64,000 nucleotides of DNA from a bacterium (GTDB taxonomy: Bacteria > Pseudomonadota > Alphaproteobacteria > Rhizobiales > Aestuariivirgaceae): the NCBI GenBank assembly GCA_022842165.1, contig JALHQC010000020.1, forward strand, positions 1 through 64,000, read 5' to 3'. The notes beneath the pieces are model-generated. The model was given only the letters and a program-made list of their open reading frames with translations. It did no database searches and was not told the origin of the DNA. Positions 1-9,598 of the stretch are shown in pieces; the stretch's first letter is position 1, and the number at the start of each line of letters is the position of its first letter. A program made the translations under genes and the position numbers.

Positions 1-309
1 TTCTTCGAGCAGCGCATCCGCCACCGGGCCGATATTGCCTTCGTCGGTCGAATCGAAGGTCGAGCAGTATTTGAAGAAGATCTGTTTCGCGCCATGGCGC
101 TTCAGCCAGCGGCAGGCTTCGAGCGATTGCGCCACCGCATCAGCCACGGGAATGGTGCGCGATTTCAGCGCCACCACGATCGCATCGGCCTGTGGCGCAT
201 CACCTTTGGGGATGCCGATCGTCTGCACCGTGTGCATGCCGCGCCGCGTCAATGTGTTGGCGAGATCGGTGGCGCCGGTGAAGTCGTCAGCAATGCAACC
301 CAGAATCAT
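1..309 (-). CDS. Four-carbon acid sugar kinase (DUF1537), 5' part only; possible 3-oxo-isoapionate kinase
   Basis: This is the N-terminal 103 residues of a DUF1537 (OtnK/OiaK-type) kinase; the rest lies beyond the left edge. The start MILGCIADDFTGATDLAN carries the ADDFTGA signature of this family, which phosphorylates acid sugars such as 3-oxo-tetronate or 3-oxo-isoapionate with ATP. The ATG at 309 sits 4 nt after the stop of the upstream lactonase-like gene, so the two are surely cotranscribed. The family is clear. The OiaK role is inferred from the neighbouring ApnL-like and ApnO-like genes: in the known D-apionate pathway a DUF1537 kinase acts after the oxidoisomerase. OtnK-type tetronate kinase activity is the alternative. 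Confidence 0.85.
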   Translation of the reverse strand, partial: MILGCIADDFTGATDLANTLTRRGMHTVQTIGIPKGDAPQADAIVVALKSRTIPVADAVAQSLEACRWLKRHGAKQIFFKYCSTFDSTDEGNIGPVADALLEE

Positions 310-312
310 GCG

Positions 313-2277
313 TCAGGCGGCCCTTATCCGGACCACAGCATAAGGGCCAAGTTCCACAGATGAAACCTTCTTCAAGGCCTCGCCTGCGGAGGAGAGATAA
401 TCGGGCTTCGCGGTGATGGTGCCGAAGTTGCGGTCGCTCAAGCTGTGCATGACTGCGGCACCGGCAAAGCCCGAGACCTTCACCTTCTGCGGTTCGGACG
501 TGAGATTGGCGAGCCAGAGTTCGGGGCCATCATCTGAACGATGTGCCAAGGATGCGACGGTAGACGGCGCACTCGACTGCGTCTCGATACGCTTGTTGCC
601 GCTCGCATCGGCAAGGCCTGCCAGCACATGATATGTGGGGTAGACTTCGGCCTTCGTGCCGTCGAAGCCCGGCTGCTTGTACGAGGCCTTGCGGTAGATC
701 GCGCCTTGCGGGCCGGTGGCGGAACCCAGCGCCACGCTGTCGAGCCCGCCCTTCGCCATCGCGGCGGCAAGGCCCATGTTCCAGGCGGCGGCGAAAAGCC
801 CGCGCTGGCGTGGGTCCATGTCGGAGAGGCAGACGCGGCCGTTGTCCGGATTGGGTGCCACCGCCGCGCCATAGGGATTGTCGCGGCAGGGAATAGAGGA
901 GGGGCCGAGGTGATAGGGCGCCTTGCCGATCATGTTGCGGGTCGACGCGATGATGGACGGGATCGCTTCCAGCGTCTCCATCACCGACAAGTCATCCGCC
1001 GCATGAACGATGGGGCAGACCGTGTGGGTGATGAAATCGAACACGCCCTTCGGCACCGGCTTGCGGTTCAACTCCGTGAAGAAGGACAGCATGCCGCCGC
1101 CCAGCGGAATATTTGGAAAGGCCTCGCGCACGGCTGATGCCATTTCCTCATAGCTCGGCCCCCACGGCCGCGGCGTGTTGGGCTGGAAGGATTTGAGGTC
1201 GTGCATTTGGCTGACGATGATCGCGTCCGGCATGTAGTCCGCCGCGCGCAATTCGCTGGCAATGGCACGTATTTCATCCTCAGCCGAAGCCTTGGCGGGC
1301 AGCACGATTTCGAGTGCTGAAGGTATGCCGGTGCGTTCGCGCAATTCGCGATAGGCCGCGGCAGCTTCTGCCTGGCCCTTCTGGCGTCCGTCGATCTGGC
1401 AGATCAGGTGCGCGGGTGAGGCGTATTCGATGAGGTCAGAAGCTTCCAGCGCGGCCTGTGCTTCCGCCATGCCAACGCCGGTGGCAATCGAGGGCATCAC
1501 GCCTTTTGTGCCGCCCATCTCGACGGTGATGGCGCTTCCAGATTTCGCCGCCTTCTTCGCTGCGGGCTTGCCTTCGATGGTGAGCGTGATCGACTGCGTG
1601 AAACTTTCGCCCTTCGGCAGCGTGTAGGGCCAAGGGTCGAGCAGCGAGCACACATAGGTCTTGTAGGAGGCATCCATCCAGTTCCGATGGTCCTCCATCT
1701 CGAACTTGTTGCCCTCCATCAGCACGGTTGCGGTGACGCCCGGCATGACGGTGTGCTTCAGCGAGCGGATTTCGAAGACCGGCTGGCCGGGGCTGATGAA
1801 CTTCGGGAACCGCGACTTCCGCTTCTTGCCGTCGGTGTGGACGATCTCGACCGGTTCATTGACGACGCCGACGAGGGGATGCAGCACCACGAAGCCCGAG
1901 CGGTTGGTGAGGAAGTCGGTCAATGGCGTCGCCGTCACCTGGAACAGCACGGTGCCGTCGGCCTTGCCCTCGATCCGGGCCGCATAGCGCATGCCCTGTT
2001 CCTTGTCTTTCGCGGTCGCCGTGTAGCTGACGGTGAAGCCGTCCTTGCCCTGCCGGACTTTCAGGCCCTCGATCACCGGCCCATAGGTGCCCCAGTTCTT
2101 GTCGCGCAGCAGGTAGGCGATGCCGCGCAGCACTTCGACGCCCCGATACTTGATGTAGCGGAGCGCGCCATTGTCCAGCATGGCGGTGATGTGCCCAGCC
2201 TCGAGGATGCGGCGCTTGCCGTCCGGCACGTCGGTTCCGTAGAGCTTGACGGCGCGGGTTACTGCGGCTTTCGCCAT
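313..2277 (-). CDS. apnL: Probable D-apionate lactonase (ApnL-like)
   Basis: A 654-residue protein without signal peptide. The N-terminal third is probably beta-rich and contains the stretch RDKNWGTYGPVIEGLKV; the C-terminal half (about 260-560) looks like an alpha/beta glycosidase-like barrel. I recognise the overall pattern (gene length, NWGTY region, position beside an ABC transporter and DUF1537 kinase) as that of D-apionolactonases, which open D-apionolactone to D-apionate in the cytoplasm. The start is supported by GGGAGG just upstream. The ABC ATPase gene stops 18 nt upstream and the kinase gene starts 3 nt downstream, so it is mid-operon. Family recognition is from memory; an uncharacterised glycoside-hydrolase-like enzyme is the alternative. 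Confidence 0.55.
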   Translation of the reverse strand: MAKAAVTRAVKLYGTDVPDGKRRILEAGHITAMLDNGALRYIKYRGVEVLRGIAYLLRDKNWGTYGPVIEGLKVRQGKDGFTVSYTATAKDKEQGMRYAARIEGKADGTVLFQVTATPLTDFLTNRSGFVVLHPLVGVVNEPVEIVHTDGKKRKSRFPKFISPGQPVFEIRSLKHTVMPGVTATVLMEGNKFEMEDHRNWMDASYKTYVCSLLDPWPYTLPKGESFTQSITLTIEGKPAAKKAAKSGSAITVEMGGTKGVMPSIATGVGMAEAQAALEASDLIEYASPAHLICQIDGRQKGQAEAAAAYRELRERTGIPSALEIVLPAKASAEDEIRAIASELRAADYMPDAIIVSQMHDLKSFQPNTPRPWGPSYEEMASAVREAFPNIPLGGGMLSFFTELNRKPVPKGVFDFITHTVCPIVHAADDLSVMETLEAIPSIIASTRNMIGKAPYHLGPSSIPCRDNPYGAAVAPNPDNGRVCLSDMDPRQRGLFAAAWNMGLAAAMAKGGLDSVALGSATGPQGAIYRKASYKQPGFDGTKAEVYPTYHVLAGLADASGNKRIETQSSAPSTVASLAHRSDDGPELWLANLTSEPQKVKVSGFAGAAVMHSLSDRNFGTITAKPDYLSSAGEALKKVSSVELGPYAVVRIRAA

Positions 2278-2295
2278 GGAGGCCTCCCAATCAGG

Positions 2296-3369
<1,074 letters not shown>

Positions 3370-3373
3370 GTAC

Positions 3374-4213
3374 TCAACCCTTGACTGCGCCCATCGAGAT
3401 GCCGCGCACCAGATAGCGTTGCATCACCGCGACGGTGAAGAAGACAGGAATGGTGCCGAGCACCGACATGGCGGCGATCTTGGCCCAGAAGTTCGACTGG
3501 CCGCCGAAATAATGCGTGACCTGCACGGTATAAGTGGTGACCTCGGTGCGCGTGAGGACGAGCGCGAAGAGGAAATCGTTCCACGCGAAGATGAAGGTGA
3601 AGACGGCGGTGGCGAACAGGCCGGAACGCGCCATCGGCAGCACCACCTTCCACAGCACCTCCCAGCGCGTGCAACCATCGACCAGTGCCGACTCTTCAAG
3701 TTCCAGCGGAATGTCCTCGATATAGCCGCGCATCATCCAGATGACATAGGGCAGGCTGAACGCGGTGTAGAGGATGATGAGGCCATGATAGGTATCGACC
3801 CAGCCGAAATAGACATAGAGCAGGAACAGCGGAAACACGATGGCGACGGGCGGCATCATGCGCTGCGAGATGATCCACACGGCCAGGTTTTCGCCGCCCG
3901 TCTTGAAGCGCACGAGGCTGTAGGCCGCGATGGTGCCGAAGATCATGGCGAAGAAGGTGGAGACCGACGCCAGCACCAGGCTGTTCCACACCGACCAGGC
4001 ATCGCCATCCTTGAACAGCACGGCATAATTGTTGAACTGGATCGAGGCCGGGTACCAGACAGGCGGGAAAGCGAAGATTTCATCCGGCGTCTTGAACGAG
4101 ATGATGAACAGCCAATAGACCGGGAAGACGAAGACGATGACCAGCAGGACTGCGATGAGATAGCGCCATGCGAGGCGCACATCCTTGCGGCGGTGAAAGG
4201 GAAGCGCGCTCAT
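3374..4213 (-). CDS. Sugar ABC transporter permease, MalG type
   Basis: Inner-membrane permease, 279 residues, about six transmembrane helices. The EAA loop that contacts the ATPase reads EESALVDGCTRWEVLWKVVL, and the protein ends in the MalG-family tail GISMGAVKG. The start ATG at 4213 overlaps the stop of the first permease gene (ATGA), which fixes it; the same frame stays open far upstream but only over antisense of the neighbouring gene. It pairs with the permease at 4210-5091. Membrane core and partner contacts are as known for MalFGK2-type importers. Confidence 0.92.
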   Translation of the reverse strand: MSALPFHRRKDVRLAWRYLIAVLLVIVFVFPVYWLFIISFKTPDEIFAFPPVWYPASIQFNNYAVLFKDGDAWSVWNSLVLASVSTFFAMIFGTIAAYSLVRFKTGGENLAVWIISQRMMPPVAIVFPLFLLYVYFGWVDTYHGLIILYTAFSLPYVIWMMRGYIEDIPLELEESALVDGCTRWEVLWKVVLPMARSGLFATAVFTFIFAWNDFLFALVLTRTEVTTYTVQVTHYFGGQSNFWAKIAAMSVLGTIPVFFTVAVMQRYLVRGISMGAVKG

Positions 4214-5091
4214 TTCGCCAGCCCCATGCGGCGGATGGCCCAGGTACAGACGATCGTGAGGATGGCGATGACGAGGAAGGCGATCGCCGCCGTATAGCTC
4301 GTCTCGAACTGCTTGAAGCCCTGCACATAGGCGTAGATCGAGATCGTCTCGGTCTTGGTGCCGGGGCCGCCCTGGGTCAAGGCCCAGATGATGTCGAAGA
4401 TGCGGAACAGGTCCAGCCCGCGGATCAATATGGCGATGGCCATGACCGGCCAGATGGCGGGCAGCACGATGTAGCGGAAGCTGCGCCAGAAGCGCGCGCC
4501 ATCGATCTCGGCGGCTTCCGTCTGCGACTTGTCGACGTTGGACAAGGCTGCCAGCAGGATCAGGAACATGAAAGGCGTCCACTGCCAGATTTCGCAGAAG
4601 ATGATGGCGGGATAGACGAGTGTGGGGTTGATCGTCCACAGCGCATTGACGCGCTCGCCCGCGAACCAACCGAGGATCTGGTTGATCGGGCCATACTTGT
4701 TGTCGAACAGCAGACGCCATGTGGCGCCGGCGACGATGGGCGAAATGATGGTGGGCAGCACGAGGAGTGCGATGAAGATCTGCCGGCCCGGCATCTTTTC
4801 GAGGAAGAGATAGGCCATGGCCAGGCCCAGCAGCAGTTCGATGGGTAGAGCGATCGCCGTGATCAGCAGCGTATGCGCCAGCGACCACCACAGGCGCGAA
4901 TCCTTGAACAGGTTGGCGTAGTTGTAAAGGCCTGCAAACGAGGTGTCCGTGTCCATCATGTCGATCCGCATGAAGGAGACGATCAGCGAATAGATCAGCG
5001 GAAACAGGCCGACGAGCAGCAGCAGGAAGATCGCCGGCGTCAGCAGCCAGTATTTGAAATTGCGGTCGGGATGAACGGCGATGGCGGGCAT
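4210..5091 (-). CDS. Sugar ABC transporter permease, MalF type
   Basis: Inner-membrane permease of 293 residues with about six predicted helices and an EAA loop EAAEIDGARFWRSFRYIVLP. It forms a heterodimer with the MalG-type permease, whose start overlaps its stop by 4 nt. A 144-nt gap holding a multi-hairpin repeat separates it from the binding-protein gene, so it is probably translated from a processed part of the same transcript. The C-terminus continues as a final hydrophobic helix and ends RRMGLAK. Confidence 0.92.
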   Translation of the reverse strand: MPAIAVHPDRNFKYWLLTPAIFLLLLVGLFPLIYSLIVSFMRIDMMDTDTSFAGLYNYANLFKDSRLWWSLAHTLLITAIALPIELLLGLAMAYLFLEKMPGRQIFIALLVLPTIISPIVAGATWRLLFDNKYGPINQILGWFAGERVNALWTINPTLVYPAIIFCEIWQWTPFMFLILLAALSNVDKSQTEAAEIDGARFWRSFRYIVLPAIWPVMAIAILIRGLDLFRIFDIIWALTQGGPGTKTETISIYAYVQGFKQFETSYTAAIAFLVIAILTIVCTWAIRRMGLAK

Positions 5092-5110
5092 GGGTGCTCG
5101 GGGTCAGGGG

Positions 5111-5228
5111 GCCCTCATCCGCCCTGTCGGGCACCTTCTCCCATGCTGCGCACGGGAGAAGGCATTTGCGGCAATAGCCCCTTCTCCCGTCGAAGATGGG
5201 AGAAGGTGGCCGAAGGCCGGATGAGGGC
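5111..5228. repeat. Mosaic palindromic repeat between binding-protein and permease genes
   Basis: Outer arms GCCCTCATCCG (5111-5121) and CGGATGAGGGC (5218-5228) are perfect complements. Inside them CACCTTCTCCC (5132-5142) pairs with GGGAGAAGGTG (5198-5208), and GGGAGAAGG (5154-5162) pairs with CCTTCTCCC (5180-5188). The transcript can therefore fold as one long stem or as alternative hairpins. Elements of this make-up are widespread between genes in rhizobial genomes. In this position it would protect the 3' end of the upstream binding-protein message. Confidence 0.85.
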
Positions 5229-5235
5229 TCTTGTT

Positions 5236-6693
5236 CTACATCTTCGGGTAAGCGCCGGACTTCGACGCCCAGTCGGCATAGACGGCCTTCTGCTTGTCGG
5301 TGCCGATCTTGTCGGTGATTGCATCCCACTCGGCGGCGGCGGTATCGAGGATGGCCTTGGGGTCCTCGCCCGCCCACAGCTTCGAGACCGACTGGCGCAG
5401 CACTTCCTCGTACTTGTCGGTCTGCAGCAGTGACAGGTCGAGAAGACCGTTGTTGGCACCGTCCTGAAGCGCCTTGAGATAGTCTTTCGCTTCGGGCCAC
5501 AAGGCAGCATAGCCCGGATCGGTGAAGTGCGAGTCGCGGAAGGGGTCGCGCAGCGCATAGGGGAGCTTCACGCGCTCAAGGCTGGTCGCTTCGCTGTTCA
5601 GCCATTGGATGAACAGATAGGCCGCTTCCTTGTTCTTCGAGGCGGAGGAGACCGAGAGGCAGAAGCCCGCGGCCAGCTGCGGGTGCCCGCCTGGCGTCAT
5701 CGCATAGCCAACCTTGCCGGCGATCGTGGACTTCGGAACCCAGCTCATCACTTCCTGGTCGGTGCCGTAGCTGGCGGCCCAGCGGCCATAGGGCGGCCAC
5801 GAGATCGTCATCGCGGTCTGGCCCTGCAGGAAGGCCGCGAGGTTTTCGACGAAGCCCCATTGCTCGACGCCCGGAGGCGCAAACTTGTTTTCGGCGACCC
5901 AGTCGGTCAGAACCTTGACGCCCGCCTCCGAGTTGATCGTCGCCTTCATGGTGTCCGCATCGAAGAACTTGCCGCCCTCATTGCGGAAGCGCTCCTGGAA
6001 CATGAAGTTGCCGTAGCCCGACTCGCGGAAGAAGGCCGCGCCGTAAAGCTTGTCCTTGTTCATCTCGCTGATGAGCGCGGCGACCTGGTCGAAATCCTTC
6101 CAGTTCGTCGGCGGCACCGGCATGTCGGCGCCGTGCTTTTCCTTGTAGGCGGCCTGCAGCGCGGGATCGTTGAGAACGTCGGTGCGGTAGTACATGACGA
6201 AGACGTCGCCATCGTCGGGAAGTCCGAAGATCTTGCCGTTCACCTTCATCTGGTTGTCGCGGTAGGTCGGCGCGATCTTCATCAGTTCGTCGCGGTAGCC
6301 GTATTTGTCGACGTAGGAATCGAGTTCTTCGAGCGCGCCGGCATTGGCAAGGTCGGGCATCCACGACGGGATGACGTTCAGCGCGTCATAGGCGCCCGCA
6401 CCCGAACGGAAGTCCTGCATGATCTTGGTGAACATTTCGGCCACCGGAACCTCGACGACTTTAACGTCAATGCCGGTCAGCTCTTTCCACTTCGGGCCCG
6501 AGAAGTTCAGGGGATCGAGCGATTGCAGGCCCGCTTCCCAGACGATGGTGATCGTCTGGCCCGAAAACTGCTTTGCCGCTTCGACCGCCGCCGAAGCGCC
6601 GTCAGCCGCAAAAGCGGCACGCGGCATCATTCCGGCGGAGCCCGCAAGACCGGCAGCGATGCCGATCTTGCCTACGTCACGTCTTGTAACCAT
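5236..6693 (-). CDS. ABC transporter substrate-binding protein (family 1, MalE type), apionate-cluster
   Basis: Periplasmic solute receptor, 485 residues. The N-terminus MVTRRDVGKIGIAAGLAG then a hydrophobic stretch and AFA-ADG looks like a twin-arginine export signal cleaved near residue 30. The mature part has the two-lobed extracellular solute-binding fold, with typical segments such as QTITIVWEAG and PTNWKDFDQVA. GGGAGGAAG precedes the start. It lies 78 nt downstream of the start side of the leftward operon's dehydrogenase stop-to-start gap and 144 nt before the permease. It should deliver its ligand to the 3374-5091 permeases. The ligand cannot be read from sequence; the operon suggests a branched sugar acid, its lactone or a glycoside. 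Confidence 0.9.
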   Translation of the reverse strand: MVTRRDVGKIGIAAGLAGSAGMMPRAAFAADGASAAVEAAKQFSGQTITIVWEAGLQSLDPLNFSGPKWKELTGIDVKVVEVPVAEMFTKIMQDFRSGAGAYDALNVIPSWMPDLANAGALEELDSYVDKYGYRDELMKIAPTYRDNQMKVNGKIFGLPDDGDVFVMYYRTDVLNDPALQAAYKEKHGADMPVPPTNWKDFDQVAALISEMNKDKLYGAAFFRESGYGNFMFQERFRNEGGKFFDADTMKATINSEAGVKVLTDWVAENKFAPPGVEQWGFVENLAAFLQGQTAMTISWPPYGRWAASYGTDQEVMSWVPKSTIAGKVGYAMTPGGHPQLAAGFCLSVSSASKNKEAAYLFIQWLNSEATSLERVKLPYALRDPFRDSHFTDPGYAALWPEAKDYLKALQDGANNGLLDLSLLQTDKYEEVLRQSVSKLWAGEDPKAILDTAAAEWDAITDKIGTDKQKAVYADWASKSGAYPKM

Positions 6694-6771
6694 GTCTTCC
6701 TCCCATGTGTGAACGGCAGCGGAAGGCGGCCATTCGTTACTCCCCGGCTCCTGATGGGCAGGGAATTTCGC

Positions 6772-7815
6772 TTATCCGGCGCGCTTCGCGAAACGCTCCA
6801 GCTTCTGTTTGAACCCCGGTTGCTCAAGCACATTGCGGTTGACCACGCCGCGCGGCACCTGGCCTTTCTGAACGTCCAGCACGGCCCGCACATCCGCTGC
6901 GCCATTTCCCGCAAAGCACTGGTCGGTCCAGCACAGGGCGTGGGGAGCGGCGATGATGTTGTCGAGCTTCAGGATCGGATCGTTCGGGTCGGTCGGTTCA
7001 ACTTCAAACACATCAAGGCCGGCGCCGGCAATGCGGCGCTCCTGCAGCACCTTTGTCAGCGCCTTCTGGTCGACGATGGGACCGCGCGCCGTGTTGATGA
7101 AGAAAGCCGTAGGTTTCATCAGCGCCAGGCGTTCGGCATTGACGATGTGATGGGTCTCCGGCGTCAGCGGGCAATTGACGGTGAGGATGTCGGCGCGCCG
7201 GAACAGCTCCTCGATGCCGACAAGCTCGATGCCGAGTTCGGCGGCGACCTTCGGATCGGCAAAGGGATCATGCGCGATGAATTTCATGTCGAAGGGCTTT
7301 GCGAGCCGGAACATCTCGGCGCCGATATTGCCGACGCCGAGCGAGCCCAGCACCTTATCCACGAGACCCACACCCATGTGCTCGCCACGCGCGGCAAATC
7401 CCGGCGGGCCCTGCCGCGCCAGCTTGTCCTTCACCATCATCTTTCCCGTCAGCGCCAGGATGAAGGTGATGATCGAAACGGCAACCGGCCGCCGCACGCC
7501 GTCAGGCGTGATGACGAGCGCGATATCATTTGCCGTGCAGGCTGGCACGTCGACCGTGTCATAGCCGACGCCGAAACGCGCAATGACGGCGAGCCGGCCA
7601 CTTTTGGGCACACTGCCCGCTTCAAACCGCTGGCCAAGCAGGATCAGCGCATCGAAATCTTCCAGCTGATCGCCGCGCAGCGGATTGGCGTTTTCGAGAA
7701 ACACCATTTCAACATTGGGCGCAGATTTCAGCGGTTCGAGATCGAAATCCGGGAAGGTCGGCGTGCCGTCGGCCTTCCTGAAATCCCCAGACAGCGCGAC
7801 TCGGTACTTGCTCAT
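6772..7815 (-). CDS. D-isomer-specific 2-hydroxyacid dehydrogenase
   Basis: A 347-residue NAD(P)-dependent dehydrogenase of the PGDH/GRHPR group. The nucleotide fold GSLGVGNIGAEMFRLAKPF lies near residue 150-170. Catalytic residues are the Arg in INTARGPIVD, the Glu in DVFEVEP and the His in APHALCWTD. The start at 7815 overlaps the aldolase stop (ATGA). It would reduce or oxidise a 2-keto/2-hydroxy acid made in the pathway of this operon; glycolate/glyoxylate or hydroxypyruvate chemistry would fit the known products of D-apionate breakdown, but that is inference. The longer in-frame extension to 8076 is antisense to the aldolase frame and was rejected. Confidence 0.88.
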   Translation of the reverse strand: MSKYRVALSGDFRKADGTPTFPDFDLEPLKSAPNVEMVFLENANPLRGDQLEDFDALILLGQRFEAGSVPKSGRLAVIARFGVGYDTVDVPACTANDIALVITPDGVRRPVAVSIITFILALTGKMMVKDKLARQGPPGFAARGEHMGVGLVDKVLGSLGVGNIGAEMFRLAKPFDMKFIAHDPFADPKVAAELGIELVGIEELFRRADILTVNCPLTPETHHIVNAERLALMKPTAFFINTARGPIVDQKALTKVLQERRIAGAGLDVFEVEPTDPNDPILKLDNIIAAPHALCWTDQCFAGNGAADVRAVLDVQKGQVPRGVVNRNVLEQPGFKQKLERFAKRAG

Positions 7816-8582
7816 CCCTTCGCTCCCTCGCGAATGGTTTTCGCTGCTGCCGCCAGCCCGTCGCGCAGCACCCACACATCGCCCGAATAGCAGATGAAGT
7901 CGAAGCCCTGCTTCCAGTAGGAAATGCCTTGCTCGGTATTGGGAACGAGGCGGCCCAGCGATTTGCCGTGCTTCTTCGCTGCGGCGATGATGCGGTCCAT
8001 CGCGGCCTCGAATTTCGGATTGGCGAAGTCGCCGGGAATGCCGAGCGATACGGAAAGATCGAAATGGCCGATCCATAGCGCGTCCACGCCATCGATTGCG
8101 GCGATCGCATCGACGTTCTTGGCGCCATCCGCCGTTTCGATGAGGCAGATGACCGTGGTGCGCTTGTTGGCATTGGCGAGCGCTTCGGTGACGGGCGCGG
8201 CGCGATAATTGTCATGCGCCATCTGCAGGCCCACGCCGCGCTTTCCTTCCGGGTGATATTTGACCGAATCGACCATGCGCTGCGCCTGTTCAGGCGTCGA
8301 AATCATCGGTGCGATGAGGCCCTCGGCCCCCATGTCGCAAGCCCTGGCCAGCATGTCATTCTCTTGCGCTGGAACCCGGACGATGACCGGAACGCCCGCC
8401 GCCTCGAAATAGCGGATGGAGCTTTTCAGCGTTTCGAAGGAAAATCCCGAATGCTCCATGTCGAAGAACGCGAAATCGAGGCCTGCGGCCTTCAGGATGT
8501 GGCCGATGCCCGGTGTCGCGAATTCCACGATGAAATTACCGACCTTCAGCTCTTTCGAGCGGGTCATTTCCTTCAGTCCCAT
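7812..8582 (-). CDS. HpcH/HpaI-family class II aldolase
   Basis: A 256-residue aldolase related to 4-hydroxy-2-oxoheptanedioate and 2-dehydro-3-deoxyglucarate aldolases. Seen motifs are FAFFDMEHSGFSFET near the N-terminus, CLIETADGAKNVDAI (metal-binding Glu) and LWIGHFDLSVSLGIPG, all typical of the family. These enzymes cleave hydroxy-ketoacids to pyruvate or a relative plus an aldehyde, using a divalent metal. I chose the ATG at 8582 because AAGGGACGG lies about 10 nt upstream; GTG at 8609 and ATG at 8567 are possible. It is the first gene of the leftward operon, divergent from the ApnO-like gene. Confidence 0.85.
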   Translation of the reverse strand: MGLKEMTRSKELKVGNFIVEFATPGIGHILKAAGLDFAFFDMEHSGFSFETLKSSIRYFEAAGVPVIVRVPAQENDMLARACDMGAEGLIAPMISTPEQAQRMVDSVKYHPEGKRGVGLQMAHDNYRAAPVTEALANANKRTTVICLIETADGAKNVDAIAAIDGVDALWIGHFDLSVSLGIPGDFANPKFEAAMDRIIAAAKKHGKSLGRLVPNTEQGISYWKQGFDFICYSGDVWVLRDGLAAAAKTIREGAKG

Positions 8583-8632
8583 TCGGCGTCCGTCCCTTGA
8601 GGTGTTCACCCGGTTTGGCCCGGGTCGACTGA

Positions 8633-8660
8633 TTGACTTGTCATACCAGTAGCATGTAAG
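8633..8660 (+). promoter_or_regulatory. Candidate sigma-70 promoter and GntR/FadR-like operator in divergent region
   Basis: TTGACT (8633-8638), a 16-bp spacer and TGTAAG (8655-8660) give a plausible rightward promoter 30 nt before the ApnO-like start. Within it CTTGTCATACCAG (8637-8649) is an imperfect palindrome of the kind bound by FadR-subfamily GntR regulators of sugar-acid genes. A regulator here could control both divergent units; none is encoded inside the window near it. Confidence 0.45.
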
Positions 8661-8689
8661 CAGACCCGAACGCTATCCGAGGTTTCTGC

Positions 8690-9517
8690 ATGACGTCAAT
8701 CGCTCTCTTTGGTGCCGGCGGCAAAATGGGTCACAGATTGTCCCGCAATCTCAAGGACTCACGCTTCACCGTGCGTCATGTCGAGGTGAGTGAGGCGGGC
8801 CGCGCCCGGCTGGCGCAGGATTTCGGCATTCAATGTGTTGACGCCGCAACCGCCTTGCAGGATGCGGAGGTGGCCGTGCTGGCGGTGCCCGATACCCATA
8901 TCGGCAAGGTGGCGCAATCGATCCAGCATCTTCTGAAGCCCGGCACGATGGTGGTCGTCCTCGATGCGGCGGCCCCCTTCGCGGGCCATTTGCCGGAGCG
9001 CCCCGACCTCACCTATTTCGTCACCCACCCCTGCCATCCGCCGATCTTCAATGACGAGACCGATCCGCAGGCGAAGCTCGACCGTTTTGGCGGCGTTGCG
9101 GCGAAACAGCATATCGTCTCGGCCCTCATGCAGGGGCCGGAGGAACACTATGCGCTGGGCGAAGAGGTGGCCCGCACCATCTGGGCCCCCGTCATGCGCT
9201 CGCACCGGGTGACGGTCGAGCAGATGGCGTTGCTGGAGCCGGGCCTTTCTGAAACCGTCGTCGCCTCTCTATTGGACGTCATGCGCGAGGCCATGGACGA
9301 GGTGGTGGCCAGGGGCGTGCCGGCGGAAGCGGCGCGGGACTTCCTGCTGGGCCACATGAACATTCTGGGTGCGGTCATCTTCAAGGAGCAGCCCGGCGTG
9401 TTCTCGGATGCCTGCAACAAGGCGATCCAGTTCGGCAAGCCCATGCTGATGCGCGACGACTGGAAACAAGTTTTCGAGCCCGACGAGATCGCCGCCTCGA
9501 TCCGCCGCATTACCTGA
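8690..9517 (+). CDS. apnO: Probable D-apionate oxidoisomerase (ApnO-like)
   Basis: A 275-residue NAD-dependent enzyme. The N-terminal Rossmann motif GAGGKMGHRLSRNL is followed by a beta-strand with AVPDTHIGKV. The all-helical C-terminal half resembles the phosphogluconate/ketol-acid reductoisomerase type; segments such as YFVTHPCHPPIFNDE and DFLLGHMNILGAV recall the ApnO family, which oxidises and isomerises D-apionate to 3-oxo-isoapionate. It is transcribed away from the transporter operon across an 80-nt divergent control region. Assignment combines family memory with the ApnL-like and DUF1537 neighbours. A related semialdehyde or hydroxyacid dehydrogenase is the alternative. Confidence 0.65.
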   Translation: MTSIALFGAGGKMGHRLSRNLKDSRFTVRHVEVSEAGRARLAQDFGIQCVDAATALQDAEVAVLAVPDTHIGKVAQSIQHLLKPGTMVVVLDAAAPFAGHLPERPDLTYFVTHPCHPPIFNDETDPQAKLDRFGGVAAKQHIVSALMQGPEEHYALGEEVARTIWAPVMRSHRVTVEQMALLEPGLSETVVASLLDVMREAMDEVVARGVPAEAARDFLLGHMNILGAVIFKEQPGVFSDACNKAIQFGKPMLMRDDWKQVFEPDEIAASIRRIT

Positions 9518-9598
9518 GGATTGCTCCCTGGCTTTCCAATGAAACTCTTGCGCTTTGCGGCCCGTTGGTGCTGAAAGCCCGCTCGTCAGGAGTTTCGA

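Noticed and set aside
3374-5500. 708-codon minus-strand open frame across two permeases and the repeat
   Set aside because: Only 3374-4213 is the real MalG-type gene. The upstream part is out of frame with the overlapping permease and binding protein, which have proper family sequence.
5527-7890. 787-codon plus-strand open frame
   Set aside because: Antisense shadow of the binding protein and 2-hydroxyacid dehydrogenase; Arg/His-rich without domain features.
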